64,000 bases of DNA from Xylocopa sonorina (taxonomy: Eukaryota; Arthropoda; Insecta; Hymenoptera; Apidae). Within the stretch, counting starts at the first letter, position 1. The number at the start of each line of letters is the position of its first letter. Positions 61,001 through 64,000 of this stretch are shown here, one piece after another. The stretch lies in the NCBI RefSeq assembly GCF_050948175.1, contig NC_135197.1, forward strand, positions 8,636,501-8,700,500. The letters are read 5' to 3'. Position numbers and translations under genes: made by a program. Below the pieces are notes generated by a model that worked only from the letters and a program-made list of their open reading frames with translations, had not been told where the DNA came from and did no database searches.

Positions 61001-64000
61001 TGCAATTAATACGTCCACCTTCTATTTTATATCGTAACACGATATCCTCCTAAGCCCGGTTGTTTCATGCTCGCGTATCTACGCGTACAGAGTGGATCGG
61101 GACATGGTAGCCAGTGATACGGCACACCCCATCAAAATAAGCTGTGCAACCACCTGTAAATCGTACGCAAGGGGTGGTCGTGGGATCGTTATCGTTCCTA
61201 ACTAAGAATGCTGCGAATTCTAATAAGATCCTTAACAAGATAACTTGCTCGCCAGAAGACATTCACCCAATCAAACGACACGGGAATGTAATGAAAACCG
61301 TGTTCCAGAATACAACTTGTGTAAATGAACAGAATCAGCAAAATTTCCGATTAGTATTTAAATTGAGTACAATTTTATGTTACAAGTTTCTTCCTCTATT
61401 AGGTAAGCATGTAAAATTTTACCAGTCAAGTAATACAGTCAAGTCATCAAACTGCTTCCAGTCGTAGATTGATCGAATAAGGGGTGAATAATGTTGGAAA
61501 CGATCGAGAAACTTGATCAAGCTCCAAATCACGATAAACACTCAAAACGAACCGAATTAAGGAACCAGTCGGGATGTTCATTACCCCGAGCGGTTAGTAG
61601 AGAGTTCCAGGAAGGCGAGCATAGACTTTTCGGAGACTACCTAGGTTCCCCGAGACGCGTTTATACGCGTCTGCCGTGAAATCCGCGAGGGGAAAATCGA
61701 GGAGCGGACTCCGCGCGGTCTGCCGCGGAGATTCCACGCCCTGGTCTCTTGCCAACGTGATCTTGGCTTGGACCTCGTTTCGCGATGGCACCATTGCCAA
61801 AACTAATTCGCGTGAACCGTGAACGTGAGCGGAGAGGTCCGAGCGTTAACAAGAAAGCCCCGATGCGCGCGTGTATGCCGGTGAAATTAGCTTCAACACG
61901 AGGAAGTGACCGCGTCTCGGTCCGATATAAACTTCCGCCGAATGGAAGACACCAAACGGCGAGTCCTATTTAGATTCATTAATCTTTGAGCGTCCCGGGT
62001 AATATTGGACCCTTTGAGCGAGCGCGCGGACCATGCAACCCGGGGGATTACGTAGTAATCTTCCGAAAATTGTCCGTCATTCATTTTAGTGTTAACGCTG
62101 AAACCAACGACGTTTTAATTAGACACGCTTATTTATATTACGAAGATCGAAACGACAAATAGTCGAGAGAGTATAAAGGACTGCAAAGAGGGGAGCGAAA
62201 ATTCATCCTTTTTGGGTCCAGTTTTACAGCTCCTCGAAGCAAGTACAGCACTTTTTAATGAACAATAAAATCATTTAAAGATGTTTAATTACGTACTCGA
62301 GTCCATCTGAACAAGCAAACAAAGCCAAAAATCATCCTCGTTACAAAGTATACGAGGCAAGCTGAACGCAAAAAATTTAAAGGGCCATTTACGTTGCCAG
62401 TCAATTATCAATCGTGACAATGTCTAATTTATTGTACGTATTGTGTACGGCATAAAGGGGATGTACGGTCTTTCGAGATGTTCCACGTAGCCGCGGCTGC
62501 TCGTTAACAACTGAATCGCCTTCATCACCCGAGAAAGTCCGAAGAAACGTATTATCGCGGACTTTGGGTGGTCCAGGACCGTCGATTTTACGACTCGACT
62601 CGCTTTCACGACGACTCTGCGGTTCGAACGCAGTCCTCCTTCGTTACCAAACCCAAAGTCGATGAAAATGTCGATTTATCGACTATGTTTCCTGGCCTCT
62701 GTTTGCTAATTGCATTTCTTCTTGAAAACCTCTCATTTTGAATGTAATTGGCGACCAGGTGGAACTTTACGCACGATTCTTTTTGGTTCTTTTGCTGGAT
62801 GAAATTGTGTAGTTCGTGGAATATCGAATTTTTCTGTATCAATTAACATATTCAAGGGCTATAAGTATCGAATCATGTTCAAGAAGTTCGACTTTTTCGC
62901 CACGCCTATTAACATGATTCGAAGTGTTTCAGGGGCTATTAATAATTCCAACTCCCATTGAGAACCGTACAAAAGTTATATATATAGTATCCCAGTGCTA
63001 ACTTTGTTTCCTCGTTTCGACGTACTTGCATACAGTGAAACCTACTTGCATACGAACCCCGTTTCAAAACTGAGACTCGAATGAGCTCCTCTCGCTACTT
63101 CGAACCGTTACCTTTCCATAAACCACAAGCCAAACTTCTTGCCCAAGCGACCGCACCATAAAATCTCGAACACCTCTGCTAACTTTACTACCAGGCCATA
63201 TTCTGACGAAAACTGCGTTACATATTTCGATTAACACACTCGCCACGAAATCTAATCGATCCTCGGCTCGGAATCAGCAGCGCAGGCGCAAAGGATCCTC
63301 CTCGAGGATCCGTGGGGGCTCTTACGGATCGTCAAGCCTTCGTGGTTTTTTTCCCTTTCGCTGTACAGCCTGGCTGGAGGAACCACGCCGCGAATACTTG
63401 TACGTACGATCGACTCGGTGCCGGAGGAGCCGAAAGTATGCAGGTACCGTGTACAACCTGCACGGGTAAATACCTGCTCCAGTATACCTGCGGTGCGACA
63501 TAAGACCGCCTCCATAAACAGCCCCCTCTACGTACTTGCATTTATTCCTTCTCAGCCCTTGCTCTCTGAGCCGTAGCTCGCTGGCTCATCCCTGTAGCCT
63601 CGGATTACAGGGTAAATGAATAGTATCGTAGGCTCGCTAAGTCCATGTGTATGTATGGTTTCCAGGTATACACCGAGTTTGAAGTCTTCGTTCAAGGTTC
63701 AGTCTTGTACCATTAAATTTCAGTTAGTTTTTCTTATTTTTAATGTTGTGCGTCTCACGATGCGCTACGAAATCTCTGCTTATAGAATGTTTAGAGCTTC
63801 GCGTGCATATGCATTTCTCACCTCACTGGGCGAAAAAATTGAACGAACAAACCCCGACGTCTACATAAATTGTACGTGTATTGCTTAAGAGCCTCTGATG
63901 GTATTACCGGTGTTATTACAGCACGGTCGATAGGTCGGTCATTGGCGCCAAAAGGGTTAAATAAACCGTAAATAACAAACTTACACAACGCCACCTGGAA
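55011..64000 (-). other. wb: wb upstream intron (5' part of gene not reached)
   Basis: The acceptor at 55011 requires an earlier LN exon. I looked for codons of the expected ATCGE, AIDG and WWQSP segments on the minus strand and did not find them up to 64000. The block holds the CTT tract and a 41-codon coding-looking frame at 56963-57085 (-). No gene can be supported. Confidence 0.6.
60314..60358. repeat. Imperfect (CTT)n tract
   Basis: A CTT/TTC triplet repeat with ATC interruptions. On the minus strand it reads as a poly-Glu/Asp frame, which is an artefact of the repeat rather than a gene. Confidence 0.8.

Overview
The window looks like nuclear DNA of an insect, most likely a hymenopteran such as a bee. 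It has short phase-matched introns, CpG-rich non-coding DNA with many TCGA/CGCG words, and a laminin alpha chain closest in layout to the insect wing blister (alpha-1,2) type. The species is an inference; I cannot place it more exactly from sequence alone.

The main gene is on the minus strand. Eleven consecutive exons between 55010 and 43265 join in frame at every junction (870 codons plus one base) and encode the second half of the laminin N-terminal (LN) domain, about four LE (laminin EGF-like) repeats, one L4 domain carrying an RGD tripeptide, and about five more LE repeats. This order, LN then few LEs then L4, is the alpha-1/2 layout (Drosophila wb), not the LanA (alpha-3/5) layout. Neither end is inside the window. 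The signal peptide and first half of LN lie above 64000 behind an intron of at least 9 kb. The remaining LE repeats, the coiled coil and the LG domains are not seen below 43265, so the last exon here is followed by an intron of at least 43 kb.

If the laminin gene continues past the left edge, that intron holds three nested genes. (1) 20338-21385 (+) and (2) 23210-24131 (-) are a convergent pair of small C2H2 zinc-finger genes. They share architecture: a tiny first exon, one phase-0 intron, and two fingers with a six-residue linker. (3) 3195-6509 (-) is a single large coding exon for a secreted, charged, low-complexity protein of about 1104 residues with a signal peptide and an RRKR cleavage site in front of a 75-residue Cys/Pro-containing C-terminal segment. 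I do not recognise its family.

Region by region: 1-3194 non-coding; 3195-6509 secreted-protein gene, with its CpG-rich upstream region to about 7900 including a (GTC)13 repeat; 7900-20213 non-coding with a 141-bp tandem duplication at 8788-9069; 20214-24440 zinc-finger pair with putative promoters; 24441-43264 non-coding; 43265-55010 laminin exons; 55011-64000 laminin intron with no clear exon. I found no tRNA, rRNA, CRISPR array or intact transposon. Most other open frames of 60-200 codons lack coding character and were not annotated.
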